Shown piece by piece: positions 37,011 to 46,498 of a stretch of 64,000 bases of DNA. A model generated the notes under the pieces. The model was not told the DNA's origin, made no database searches, and was given only the letters and a program-made list of their open reading frames with translations. Every line of letters starts with the position of its first letter. Positions within the stretch are counted from its first letter, which is position 1. The position numbers and the translations under genes were made by a program. The DNA comes from Bartonella machadoae (GTDB lineage: Bacteria; Pseudomonadota; Alphaproteobacteria; Rhizobiales; Rhizobiaceae): positions 2,116,501 through 2,180,500 of the forward strand of contig NZ_CP087114.1 of the NCBI RefSeq assembly GCF_022559585.1, written 5' to 3'.

Positions 37011-39638
37011 GAAATCAAACAAAAACTAACCGCACAAGCAGACGCGATAGTACAAAGGCTTTTGCCAAAAGGGAAAAGACGCGGCAATGATTGGATTGTA
37101 GGAAGTACACGCGGCGAAGAAGGGCAAAGTTTATCGGTGTGCTTAAGCGGTCATAAAGCGGGACTTTGGTATGATTTTGCAGAAGGCAGAGGTGGTGACC
37201 TTTTAGACCTTTGGTGTGAAGTCAAAGGAATAAGTCTTTCTCAAGCATTAGAAGAAGTGCGTTCCACTCTCAACCTTACACGTCCCAAACCTTTTATGGC
37301 ACCTCACCGTTCCTATCGTCGTCCACCCGTTCCCACCGGCAATACACCGCAAAATTTAGTAAAAACCTATCTCAACAAAGAGCGCCATATTCCCTTAGAG
37401 ATTTTAAAACGTTACCGCATAGGAGAAGATGGAGAAAAGATCATTTTCCCCTTTTATAAACCGGATGGCACCCTTGCTTTGGTAAAAGAACGGCTTGCGC
37501 AAGCAGGTGCAAAACCTAAGCCAACAACAGCACAATGTGAACCGATTCTCTTTGGTTGGCAAGCGCTCACACACCCCACAACCACAAACCCCACAGCAAC
37601 AGCCGCACACACCACAGCCACAACCGCAAACCCCACAGCCGCAACCGCAACCACACATCCCGCAACCGCAGCCACAACCGCACACCCCACAGCCACAAAC
37701 CACACAACCGCACACCCCACAGCCGCAACCGCAAACCCCACAGCCGCAGCCGCACACCCCACAGCCACAACCGCAAACCCCACAGCCACAGCCGCACACC
37801 CCACAGCCACAACCGCACACCCCACAGCCGCAGCCGCAAACCCCACAGACGCAACCGCAAACCCCACAGCCACAGCCGCGCACCCCACAGCCGCAGCCGC
37901 ACACCCCATAGCCACAACCGCACACCCCACAGCCGCAACCGCAAACCCCACAGCCACAACCGCGCACCCCGCAGCCGCAACCGCAAACCCCACAGCCACA
38001 ACCGCGCACCCCGCAGCCGCAACCGCAACCCCCGCAGCCACAACCGCAAACCCCGCAGCCACAGCCACAAACCCCACAGCCACAACCGCAAACCCCGCAG
38101 CCACAGCCACAAACCCCACAGCCGCAACCGCAAACCACACAGCCACAGCCGCACACCCCGCAGCCACAGCCACAAACCCCACAGCCACAACCGCACACCC
38201 CACAGCCACAACCGCGCACCCCGCAGCAACAACCGCAAACCCCACAGCAACAACCGCAACCCACGCAGCCACAATCGCAAACCCCACAGCAACAACCGCA
38301 ACCCACGCAGCCACAATCGCAAACCCCGCAGCCGCAGCTGAAAACCAAGCTTTTTTTTCCACCAATCGAACCATTGTTATTACTGAAGGCGAAATTGACG
38401 CACTGTCCTTAGCGGCCTATGGATATCCGGCACTCTCGGTACCGTTTGGCGGAGGCGTTGGGGGCAAACACAATTGGATTGAAAATGAATTTGACAATTT
38501 AGAACCTTTTGAGACCATTTTTTTAGCCACCGATATGGACAAGCCGGGTGAAGAAGCCGCACGTGAAATTGCCAACAGGCTTGGTCGCCACCGTTGCTAT
38601 CGTGTACAGTTACCCTGTAAGGATGCCAATGATTGTTTGACTTCTGGTATTGATGCCGCCACCATAAAAGCAGCCTTTTTATCAGCGAAAAGCTTTGCAC
38701 CAGAAGGTCTACGCCGCGCTTCAGACTATAAAGAGCAAGTGATAGGGCTGTTTTGGCCAACCCCAGAACAACATGAAGGCTATACACTTCCCTATCCCAA
38801 GCTCAACGGTAAATTGTATTTCCGTCCAGCGGAATTGACGCTATGGAGCGGGGCAAGTGGTGCCGGAAAAAGCCAACTGTTATCAGACTGCATTCCCCAT
38901 TGGATTTCGCAAAACAGTCGCCTTTGCTTAGCCTCACTGGAAATGAAAGGAGAACAATCATTACGCCGTCTAACCAAACAGACGGGAGGGTTAGAACACC
39001 CCACCAGAGAGATGATTGAACGCATTCTCCATTTTTTAGACGAGGGACTGATTCTTTACGAGCATGTTGGGAAATCGAGTGTCGACACACTGCTTGATGT
39101 CTTTGACTATTGCCGCGCACGCTATGGTTGCGATCAATTCATTATCGACAGCCTGATGCGGCTTGGTATCTGTTCAGATGACTATGCAGGGCAAGAACAA
39201 GCGGTTTATAAAATGGTTGATTGGGCTGTTTTAAATGCCGTTCACATTCACCTTGTCGCCCACGCTCGCAAAGGAGGGCTAGAGAAAGAGGTCCCCGGCA
39301 CAGAAGATATTAAAGGCGCCTCAGAAATTGGTGCCAATGCCTTTAACATTATCACCATTTGGCGCAATCGCTCCTTAGAAGACAAAATTTTCGCCGCATC
39401 ATGCAAAGAAGAAAAAGCAGAATTAGCCAAACGCCCTGGTGTGATTATGAATATCGCAAAACAACGTTCAGGGGATTTTGAAGGCAAAATTGGTCTTTGG
39501 TTTGATCAAAAAACCTACCGCTATCGCTGCTCCTGCGAACAGTCAATAACGCCAAGGCGTTATCTTGAACGCGGGGTTACCACACCTCTCTCCAATAGCC
39601 AAGCCCATAGAACCCTCACACACCTCACCCCCTCATAA
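36990..39638 (+). CDS. Phage TOPRIM primase / DnaB-type helicase fusion with a repeat-filled linker
   Basis: An 882-residue protein. Residues 1-190 form a primase N-terminal part (GNDWIVGSTRGEEGQSLSVC, FAEGRGGDLLDLWCE, a KIIFPFYKPDGTLALVKER segment, ILFGWQAL). Residues ~193-450 are a low-complexity array of seven-residue units such as ANPTATT. The TOPRIM core starts near 462 (IVITEGEIDALSLAAYG, FLATDMDKPGEEAA). The RecA-like helicase domain has Walker A GASGAGKS near 622-629. The family (T7 gp4-like) couples primer synthesis to unwinding at the phage fork. Without the insert the length would be near 625, normal for such proteins. The 3' 79 bp overlap a minus-strand membrane protein gene, and a copy of the 3' end recurs at 40.85-41.04 kb. 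Confidence 0.88.
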   Translation: MNMSTIFEIKQKLTAQADAIVQRLLPKGKRRGNDWIVGSTRGEEGQSLSVCLSGHKAGLWYDFAEGRGGDLLDLWCEVKGISLSQALEEVRSTLNLTRPKPFMAPHRSYRRPPVPTGNTPQNLVKTYLNKERHIPLEILKRYRIGEDGEKIIFPFYKPDGTLALVKERLAQAGAKPKPTTAQCEPILFGWQALTHPTTTNPTATAAHTTATTANPTAATATTHPATAATTAHPTATNHTTAHPTAATANPTAAAAHPTATTANPTATAAHPTATTAHPTAAAANPTDATANPTATAAHPTAAAAHPIATTAHPTAATANPTATTAHPAAATANPTATTAHPAAATATPAATTANPAATATNPTATTANPAATATNPTAATANHTATAAHPAATATNPTATTAHPTATTAHPAATTANPTATTATHAATIANPTATTATHAATIANPAAAAENQAFFSTNRTIVITEGEIDALSLAAYGYPALSVPFGGGVGGKHNWIENEFDNLEPFETIFLATDMDKPGEEAAREIANRLGRHRCYRVQLPCKDANDCLTSGIDAATIKAAFLSAKSFAPEGLRRASDYKEQVIGLFWPTPEQHEGYTLPYPKLNGKLYFRPAELTLWSGASGAGKSQLLSDCIPHWISQNSRLCLASLEMKGEQSLRRLTKQTGGLEHPTREMIERILHFLDEGLILYEHVGKSSVDTLLDVFDYCRARYGCDQFIIDSLMRLGICSDDYAGQEQAVYKMVDWAVLNAVHIHLVAHARKGGLEKEVPGTEDIKGASEIGANAFNIITIWRNRSLEDKIFAASCKEEKAELAKRPGVIMNIAKQRSGDFEGKIGLWFDQKTYRYRCSCEQSITPRRYLERGVTTPLSNSQAHRTLTHLTPS
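37567..38340. repeat. 21-bp tandem repeat (about 37 copies) inside the primase gene
   Basis: The unit is CGCAAACCCCACAGCCACAAC with variants. 21 bp keeps the primase frame. No unit contains a stop in any of the six frames, so long open frames occur on both strands (261 codons on +; 314, 306 and 251 on -). These overlapping frames are artefacts of the repeat. Confidence 0.95.
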
Positions 39639-40177
39639 GCAAACAGAGGAATCACTCCAATCATGCAGGAAAACACCCCATCATTCGAGATCAAAAACCA
39701 GCGAACCCCCATATCCATCGCTCCCATACGCGCCAAACTAACGATAACCCCAACAATACCGGAAAACACCAAAAGCCTCAAAAGCCACACACAACGCGAC
39801 GCCCATTCACTGCGCACCCTCGAAAGCACAATCACAAACAGCTCCAACAAGGCAATGATCCCCGCCACTATTAAGGAAATATCCCGCATCGCTTCAGAAC
39901 ACTTTAATTTCTCATAAGCAAAAATAAGAGCAACGCCCGCAATGCAGCAAAACACCAACGCCTTTAAAAACACCAACCATTTAACAGTCGTGCTCTTTGC
40001 TCCCACTCCAATAAAACCAAGGACAGCCCCCACAACACCGCAAAGCACCAGCCCGCGCAAAAACACCTCCGACGTCACAACGGGCATCCCCGCATTTACA
40101 TAAACCCAACAAAGGACAAAAACAAAAAGACAGCAAAACTTCACTGTCGTTAAAACCACACCCCGCGAAACAACCAT
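39560..40177 (-). CDS. Multi-pass membrane protein of reiterated ~35-residue TM units, copy 1
   Basis: A 205-residue protein with about six membrane helices. Each lies in a similar unit: FLRGLVLCGVVGAVLGFIGV, FLKALVFCCIAGVALIFAYE, LLRLLVFSGIVGVIVSLARM, separated by short basic or TVKW/GVRW-type loops. The ATG has AAGGAG eight nt upstream. The last 26 codons overlap the 3' end of the primase gene on the other strand. A homologue lies at 40959-41576 and a relative at 40248-40655. No known family is recognised. Function unknown; holin-like or superinfection-exclusion roles are only guesses. Confidence 0.6.
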   Translation of the reverse strand: MVVSRGVVLTTVKFCCLFVFVLCWVYVNAGMPVVTSEVFLRGLVLCGVVGAVLGFIGVGAKSTTVKWLVFLKALVFCCIAGVALIFAYEKLKCSEAMRDISLIVAGIIALLELFVIVLSRVRSEWASRCVWLLRLLVFSGIVGVIVSLARMGAMDMGVRWFLISNDGVFSCMIGVIPLFAYEGVRCVRVLWAWLLERGVVTPRSR

Positions 40178-40247
40178 ACGCCCGCTCCTTTATAAACAAC
40201 GACAGCCATAATGCAGAAAAGCGCCTCTCATTTCAAGAAGCAAACCG

Positions 40248-40655
40248 CTATGACACAAACCACCTCATTCTCACATAAGCAAAGACAAAAATAGCTCCAA
40301 CAAGGCAAAGCAACACCAACATCTTCAAAAAGCCCCCCCGCGTCATCTCAAGACGCTTTGTTCCCACCTGAACAATGAGCAAAACAATGCCAAGAACAGC
40401 ACCCACTATAAAGGAAAACACCCACCAATTCGAGAACCAAAGCCAGTCCACGCCAATCCGCTCTGCTTGCTTATAAAGAAAATCGCTAACAGGGGTAAGA
40501 ATGAAGCCAACCCCCATATACACCCAACACATTCCCCGCGTAACCCCAAACCTCCTCATCACTTTATAAAGCAAAGCAAGGGCACTAACGATGACAGCAA
40601 AGACAATGCAACAAAACGCCAACCGCTCCAAAAAGACGCCCCACGTAATGGCCAT
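40248..40655 (-). CDS. Multi-pass membrane protein of the same TM-unit family, shorter member
   Basis: 135 residues, about four helices: FLERLAFCCIVFAVIVSALA, WVYMGVGFILTPVSDFLYK, WVFSFIVGAVLGIVLLIVQ, FLKMLVLLCLVGAIFVFAYV. It ends RMRWFVS. The leader TTATAAGGGGTGAGCT-ATG matches those of the two longer members (TTATAAAGGAG, TTATGAAGGAG), supporting real translation starts. DNA downstream of it (40200-40390) recurs upstream at 40672-40860, so the locus has grown by segment duplication. Confidence 0.55.
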   Translation of the reverse strand: MAITWGVFLERLAFCCIVFAVIVSALALLYKVMRRFGVTRGMCWVYMGVGFILTPVSDFLYKQAERIGVDWLWFSNWWVFSFIVGAVLGIVLLIVQVGTKRLEMTRGGFLKMLVLLCLVGAIFVFAYVRMRWFVS

Positions 40656-40849
40656 AGCTCACCCCTTATAAACAATAACAGCCATAATGCAGAAAAGCCC
40701 CCCTCATTTCAAGAAGCAAACCGCTATGACACAAACCACCTCATTCTCACAGAAGCAAAGACAACAACAACTCCAACAATGCAAAACAACACCAACGCCT
40801 TCAAAAAGGCCTCTCACGTCATCTCAAAGCGCTTTGCCCCCACCTGAAC

Positions 40850-41037
40850 AACGAGCAAAACAACGCTCAGGGGATTTTGAAGGCAAAATTGGTCTTTGGT
40901 TTGACCAAAAAACCTACCGCTATCGCTGCTCCTGCGAACAGTTAATAACGCCAAGGCGTTATCTTGAACGCGGGGTCAACGCCCCCCTCTCCAACCACCA
41001 AGCCCATAGGACCCTCACACACCTCACACCTTCATAA
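40850..41037 (+). pseudogene. Duplicated 3' end of the primase-helicase gene
   Basis: Encodes AKQRSGDFEGKIGLWFDQKT followed by YRYRCSCEQLITPRRYLERG and ends LTHLTPS. It repeats the last ~60 residues of the primase with few changes. It is fused upstream to unrelated sequence and has no primase function. On the other strand it supplies the C-terminus of the second long TM-unit protein, as in the original locus. Confidence 0.85.
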
Positions 41038-41576
41038 ACAAAAACAGGGATAATCCCAATCATGCAAACAAAGAACGCATTGTTCGAAATCAAAAACCAG
41101 CGCACATCCATATCCATCGCCCCTATCCGCGCCAAACTAAGGACCACGCCAACAATGCTGTACAACACCACAAATTTCAAAAGCCATACACAACGCGATG
41201 CCCCCTCACTGCGTACTCTCGAAAGCACAATCAAGAACAACGCCAGCAAAGCAATGACCCCCGCCACTTTCAAGAACACATCCCACGTCACATCAGAATG
41301 TTTTACACCTTTATAGGCAAAAAACAGGACAACGCCAGCAATGCAGCAAAACACCAGCGCCTTCAAAAACATCCACCACGTAACAGCCCTACTGTTTACT
41401 CCCACCAAAGCAAAACCAAGAACAGCCCCCATAACGGTGCACAACACCAGCGTCTGGAAAAACATCTCCCAAGTAATAACCGGACTCCCCGCAGTTACAT
41501 AAAGCACAGCAAGGAAAAGGCTTACACCACAGCAAAACGCCATGGCCTTCAAAAACATAGACCGCACAACAGCCAT
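40959..41576 (-). CDS. Multi-pass membrane protein of reiterated TM units, copy 2
   Basis: 205 residues from the ATG at 41576 with AAGGAG upstream. It is the same length as copy 1 and closely similar throughout (FLKALVFCCIAGVVLFFAYK, LSRVRSEGASRCVWLLKFVV, RVLWAWWLERGALTPRSR). The pair arose by duplication of a ~1.4-kb segment that includes the primase 3' end. Conservation of length and of the membrane pattern after divergence suggests the protein product matters. Confidence 0.6.
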   Translation of the reverse strand: MAVVRSMFLKAMAFCCGVSLFLAVLYVTAGSPVITWEMFFQTLVLCTVMGAVLGFALVGVNSRAVTWWMFLKALVFCCIAGVVLFFAYKGVKHSDVTWDVFLKVAGVIALLALFLIVLSRVRSEGASRCVWLLKFVVLYSIVGVVLSLARIGAMDMDVRWFLISNNAFFVCMIGIIPVFVYEGVRCVRVLWAWWLERGALTPRSR

Positions 41577-41599
41577 ACGCACACTCCTTCATAAGCAAA

Positions 41600-42210
41600 A
41601 TAAAAGATAAATCCAAAATGCAAAAAAACCAATCTCTCGAGAACCAAGGACTGTTCACACCAATGCGCTCCCCTTCCAAAGAAACAAAGCGACCAACAAT
41701 GCTACGCATGCATAAAGCAAATCCCCACAATCTTCCAGAATCTTCCTCGCGTAATCCCCAACCTCCTTATTCCCCAACAAAGCCCCCCAGATAAAATCAA
41801 AGGCAATACCCACGAATGCAACACCCATACCGCTTCGCCTCCCTATACGCCCCCTTACATGCCCAATCCCCTGTAAACCACCCCTTCTGATACCCTCCCT
41901 TCGAGAAATCGATAAACCCCTTCGAGAAACCAATAAATCCCCTTCGATAACCGATAAACCCCCTTCAATAAACCAAAGACAGCTTCAACAATGCGGCAAA
42001 ACGCTCCTGCCTTCAAGAATCACGCCCCTATAACCCCAACACCCCTCACGCTTTCATCAGAAAAACGAAAGAAAAGTGCCATCATAAAGAGAAACATCCA
42101 CTCATTTGAGCACCAGAGCCAGCAAATACTCCTCTGCTTTGCTCCCTCAGAAATAAACACAAGGACGGCTCCAACAATGCGGCAAAACACCATCCCCTTT
42201 GAGAACACCT
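41600..42210 (-). pseudogene. Decayed further copies of the TM-unit family
   Basis: Unit-like text recurs in changing frames: RIGVNSPWFSRDWFF, FDFIWGALLGNKEVGDYARK, FLWKGSALV, MVFCRIVGAVLVFISEGAKQ, WLWCSNEWMFLFMMALFF. Short runs of CCCCTTCGATAA-type repeats (41900-41970) interrupt it. No intact frame longer than about 90 codons keeps the pattern. Confidence 0.5.
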
Positions 42211-42289
42211 TCTGCTTAAAAAAGAGAGTGCATAAAAATTCCCGTCAAACACGGCATCACAAAGACCAGCACCCCAGCGCCCAATGTCA

Positions 42290-42515
42290 GCGCCCCCACA
42301 GCACCCAATGTCAATATACAATGCCAACAGCCGAGGAAACACCAAGAAAAGCTTCCCCACCCATGCGTATATAGCACCTTACAGCTGGAACATCAGACAA
42401 AACAGCGCCCCCACAGCACCCAATGTCAATATACAATGCCAACAGCCGAGGAGACACCAAGCAAAGCTTCCCCACCCATGGACATGCAACACCTTACAGC
42501 TGGAACATCAGACAA
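42290..42515. repeat. ~113-bp tandem duplication
   Basis: GCGCCCCCACAGCACCCAAT ... ACAGCTGGAACATCAGACAA occurs twice in tandem (about 42290-42402 and 42403-42515). It lies directly upstream of the next gene's ribosome-binding site, so it probably duplicates leader or promoter DNA. Confidence 0.85.
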
Positions 42516-42545
42516 AACGAAAATTTTTAAAGGAGAACAGAGAAC

Positions 42546-43142
42546 ATGAACCATCAAGAGAAGAAAACCCACCAAGAGGAACAAAAAAACAACACACAGA
42601 CTTTTTTTTCCGCCCAGCATAAGGAAGGGAAAGAGCAGATTGGCCACTTAAAGACACAAGAATTTGCTCTTGAAACGAGCAATCCTTATTTTCAACCAAC
42701 CCATCCAGAAAGCTCCAGCAATCCACGCACCATCAAAGCCATTGCCAATGCACAAAGTCGTCCGATTGCTCTTTTATATGCAAAAGGGCATCTCAGCAAA
42801 GCGCAATATAGGGCAGCAGAACGGTTTTATGTTTATTGGCGCCAAAATCAAGCAGACCTTCACATGAGTCCTGACTACACGCGTGAAAAAGTAGAGAGCA
42901 GTCAAGGGTACACACACCCTATTGAGCGCCAAATAGAAGCATCCAAGCATTTACAAAAGGTCAAAGTTCTGCTTGGTGTTCTTGGCTATGCACTTGTAGA
43001 AAAGGTTGTTGGTTATGATCAAGCAATCAAAGAATTAAGCGACTCAAAGCGCAAGCAAAACTCCCTTGCCGACCATTTACGAGACTGTTTAGACTTGCTC
43101 GCATTTCATTGGGGATACGCAAACCATAAAAGCTCTCAATAA
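42546..43142 (+). CDS. Phage-region protein resembling DUF6456-type regulators
   Basis: A 198-residue protein with AAAGGAG upstream of the ATG. Residues 1-60 are polar and poorly ordered. Residues 70-195 carry PIALLYAKGHLSKAQYRAAE, YVYWRQ, SPDYTREKVESS, HPIERQIEASKHLQKVKVLL and CLDLLAFHWGYA. A layout of 'mature as root, xxAGE/AAERF, ... LDxLAxHWG' resembles DUF6456-like proteins of Rhizobiales phages and regulators, where an antiterminator-like or DNA-binding role is suspected. Last intact gene of the prophage module. Confidence 0.55.
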   Translation: MNHQEKKTHQEEQKNNTQTFFSAQHKEGKEQIGHLKTQEFALETSNPYFQPTHPESSSNPRTIKAIANAQSRPIALLYAKGHLSKAQYRAAERFYVYWRQNQADLHMSPDYTREKVESSQGYTHPIERQIEASKHLQKVKVLLGVLGYALVEKVVGYDQAIKELSDSKRKQNSLADHLRDCLDLLAFHWGYANHKSSQ

Positions 43143-43299
43143 TCCCCCATCACAAAAAACAAAACAACAAAAGAGGACATCCCATAAGCAATGAGACAAT
43201 CAATAAACAATTGTAAAACCAAACATCAATAAGGGAGAACGCAACCCCCTAAAACGAATCGGCAAACGAACAAGCAACACCAACAATCCCCCCACCACA

Positions 43300-44075
43300 A
43301 AACACTTCACAGGAAAGCACACCCAACTGCCACCCCATCACAAACCACCTCGCGGGAAAGCACACCCAACTGCCACCCCATCACAAACCACCTCGCGGGA
43401 AAGCACACCCAACTGCCACCCCATCACAAACCACCTCGCAGGAATCACACACCAACAGCCATCCCATCGAAACCACCTCACAGGAATCACACACCAACAG
43501 CCATCCCATCGAAACCACCTCACAGGAATCACACACCAACAGCCATCCCATCGAAACCACCTCACAGGAATCACACACCAACTGCCACCCTATCGCAAAT
43601 CACCTCGCAGGAATCACACACCAACAGCCATCCCATCGAAACCACCTCGCAGGAATCACACACCAACAGCCATCCCATCGAAACCACCTCGCAGGAATCA
43701 CACACCAACAGCCATCCCATCGAAACCACCTCGCGGGAATCACACACCAACAGCCATCCCATCGAAACCACCTCACAGGAATCACACACCAACTGCCATC
43801 CCATCGAAACCACCTCACAGGAATCACACACCAACAGCCACCCCATCACAAACCACCTCGCAGGAATCACGCACCAACTGCCGCCCCATCACAAACCACC
43901 TCGCAGGAATCACACACCAACAGCCACCCCATCACAAACCACCTCGCAGGAATCACACACCAACTGCCACCCCACCACAAACCACCTCGCAGGAATCACG
44001 CACCAACTGCCACCCCACCACAAACCACCTCACAGGAATCACACACCAACTGCCGCCCCATCACAAACCACTTCA
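43300..44075. repeat. 42-43-bp tandem repeat array (about 18 copies)
   Basis: Unit CATCCCATCGAAACCACCTC plus ACAGGAATCACACACCAACA-GC. The first units are 43 bp with a GGGAAAGCACACCC variant; most others are 42 bp. The minus strand reads as SCEVVSMGWLLVCD repeats, the plus strand as NHTPTAIPSKPPHR repeats. Neither has a clear start. Confidence 0.92.
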
Positions 44076-44258
44076 ACAATCAACCTCTTTGAACAACCTC
44101 AACCTATACAAAAATTTGCAGTTTTCTCAGACTTTTCTACATCGTCGTTATCTGAGTACAGCTCTACTCATCAAGCTTCATCAAGCCCATGGTATTTTTT
44201 CTCATCCAAAGGCAGATTTTCAAACTTACTCTTCTGCAACATTTTCGTTTTAAAATAA
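44076..44258 (+). pseudogene. Possible C-terminal end of a decayed proline-rich protein
   Basis: The plus-strand frame leaving the 42-bp array reads INLFEQPQPIQKFAVFSDFS and continues through SSPWYFFSSKGRFSNLLFC to a stop at 44258. This text looks like real protein. It suggests that the array expanded inside a gene and destroyed its frame. No start and no family are recognised. Confidence 0.35.
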
Positions 44259-44660
44259 AAAGACTTTTCATGACAGTAGAATGCTACCGATAATACGCAC
44301 TGACCCTCTGGTACGTTCTGAGTAAAAAATATATTTAAAATACGCATCGCTGCATTTGTTCAAAACAAAACAACAAGAATGATTTTATTCTTTTGCGCAT
44401 AATATTTCATTATGTTGATTTCTTTAACGTAAGAATTTTATAAGCACATCCCTTATAAATCTTGTACGCCCCCAAAAATCAGAAAACAACGAAACAAGAA
44501 CAGCAAAATATTTTCAAACAGAAAAATATTTCTATAACTGTAGATTTTTCAGATTCTTCTGTTATGACAGAAAAAGTTTAAATTCATCATAAAATTATCA
44601 CAAATGTAGAAGATATGAGAGAGATCTTTTATATGAGATAAAGAAATTAAAATCCCATGG
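44259..44660. other. AT-rich intergenic region, no gene
   Basis: Nothing recognisable apart from short AT-rich inverted segments such as CAGAAAAATATTTCT near 44518. Confidence 0.4.
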
Positions 44661-44661
44661 G

Positions 44662-45365
44662 GTGCATCTCGAATTGAAATGCACCCTAAACTCTACGGGA
44701 TGCACCACCCTCATAAAGTGCATCCCGCCCCTCATGGGCGCATCCAACCCTCATAAGATGCACCCTAAACTCTACGGGATGCACACCCTCATAAAGTGCA
44801 TCCCGCCCCTCATGGGTGCATCCAACCCTCATAAGATGCAACCCTAAACTCTACGGGATGCACCACCCTCATAAAGTGCATCCCGCCCCTCATGGGCGCA
44901 TCCAACCCTCATAAGATGCACCCTAAACTCTACGGGATGCACACCCTCATAAAGTGCATCCCGCCCCTCATGGGCGCATCCAACCCTCATAAGATGCACC
45001 CTAAACTCTACGGGATGCACCACCCTCATAAAGTGCATCCCGCCCCTCATGGGTGCATCCAACCCTCATAAGATGCACCCTAAACTCTACGGGATGCACC
45101 ACCCTCATAAAGTGCATCCCGCCCCTCATGGGCGCATCCAACCCTCATAAGATGCACCCTAAACTCTACGGGATGCACCACCCTCATAAAGTGCATCCCG
45201 CCCCTCATGGGCGCATCCAACCCTCATAAGATGCAACCCTAAACTCTACGGGATGCACCACCCTCATAAAGTGCATCCCGCCCCTCATGGGTGCATCCAA
45301 CCCTCATAAGATGCAACCCTAAACTCTACGGGATGCACACCCCTCATAAAGTGCATCCCGCCCCT
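44662..45365. repeat. ~78-bp tandem array with internal inverted repeats (about nine copies)
   Basis: Each unit contains GTGCATCCCG ... CGGGATGCAC, a 10-bp inverted repeat separated by ~50 bp. Inside it are CCCCTCATGGGCGCATCC, AACCCTCATAAGATGCACCC and TAAACTCTA. Units differ by single bases (GGGCGCATCC or GGGTGCATCC) and by an added A or C in the linker. Each unit could form a stem-loop. Short frames on both strands are not genes. Confidence 0.92.
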
Positions 45366-45722
45366 CATGAAGTACATTCTACCCCTCATAGAATATACCC
45401 TTACCCCTTACGGGGATTCTCAACTCTCATGGATGCTGTGCTGTTATACGTCCCTCTACCATGGGCACAAAAAAGAAGTTTTTAGCTGCTCTTTTGTCAC
45501 CCATATCTCTATGAGCTCGAGAACCTTTAAAACAACCTTTACGCATCCATAAAACAGATTCTAAAAGAATTCATTAAGGCAATTAAGGGCGAATTATGTC
45601 AATTTCTAGACAAGTTTCCTCCTTTTTTATGACTGTTGCATTTTTACTATAGTTATTGAAATGAAATTTATATATAATTCATATTGATATTTATTTAGAG
45701 AAATAAATATAGGAGAAAAACT

Positions 45723-46061
45723 ATGAATATCAGATATTTTTTCATAGCGGGAGCAATTACCAGTGGTTTAGCACTTGCACTCCAAGAATCTGATCGTATA
45801 GTCAATCAAGAAAAAGATCCTATTATAACGCCTTATACTGTTGATGAAGTTTATAACAATGATTTACAGCATCTTGAACCAATAAATGGTAAATTTGATA
45901 CATTGAATATAATAATCACACACAGTAATAATGGTATGAGAGAGAGGGAAAGAGGCGATTTATACCAAACAGGAAAAAATTTACTCTATTCGTTAACTGA
46001 ATTTTTACATTCTGTTGTCATGTTTTGTGTAAAAATGTTTTTTATAAAAAAATTGGGATAG
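45723..46061 (+). CDS. Small exported or membrane protein, unknown
   Basis: 112 residues, ATG preceded by ATAGGAGAAAAACT (good ribosome-binding site). Residues 1-20 (MNIRYFFIAGAITSGLALAL) look like a signal peptide or anchor. The middle is polar, and residues 88-108 (EFLHSVVMFCVKMFFIKKLG) are hydrophobic and basic. No family recognised. It stands alone, with a bidirectional terminator ~70 bp after the stop. Confidence 0.6.
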   Translation: MNIRYFFIAGAITSGLALALQESDRIVNQEKDPIITPYTVDEVYNNDLQHLEPINGKFDTLNIIITHSNNGMRERERGDLYQTGKNLLYSLTEFLHSVVMFCVKMFFIKKLG

Positions 46062-46131
46062 AGTTGCTAACAGCTTCTAAGAAAAGAAAACAGATAAAAA
46101 CAGAGTGTGATAAATAAAATGAAATATTGAA

Positions 46132-46160
46132 AAGGCCCCGATAAAGATGGGGCCTTGGTT
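46132..46160. terminator. Bidirectional hairpin terminator
   Basis: AAGGCCCC (46132-46139) pairs with GGGGCCTT (46149-46156) around GATAAAGAT. T-rich sequence follows on both strands (GGTTTTAC on +, TTCAATATT on -). Confidence 0.75.
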
Positions 46161-46498
46161 TTACTTTGCTTTTTCTATTAATGATAAGCTGACTTTGTTT
46201 TCTCTTCTATCCCGAAAAGTTTTCTTCTCTCAACAGAAAAAAGAACAGTCACATTTTAACATCTTTTCTTTGTAGAATGATTCTCTTTTATCGAAGAGGG
46301 AGGAATTTTTTATTCTTTAAAAATTTTTTCAAAAAAAAGATAACAATCAATTAACATTTGATTTTTCCCCTCAATATCCTTCAAGATATTTTCAATCCAC
46401 TTTTTAGTTGGCGTCCTCCATGTTCCTTAAATTTTTGAAGTGTTCTTAAATTTGCATAAAGAAGCCCTTTATTGTCCCCAACCATCAAGCACTCTCAA

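Noticed and set aside
37404..38374. Cys/Gly-rich and other frames of 250-314 codons opposite the primase
   Set aside because: A 21-bp repeat without stops in any frame; no start signals.
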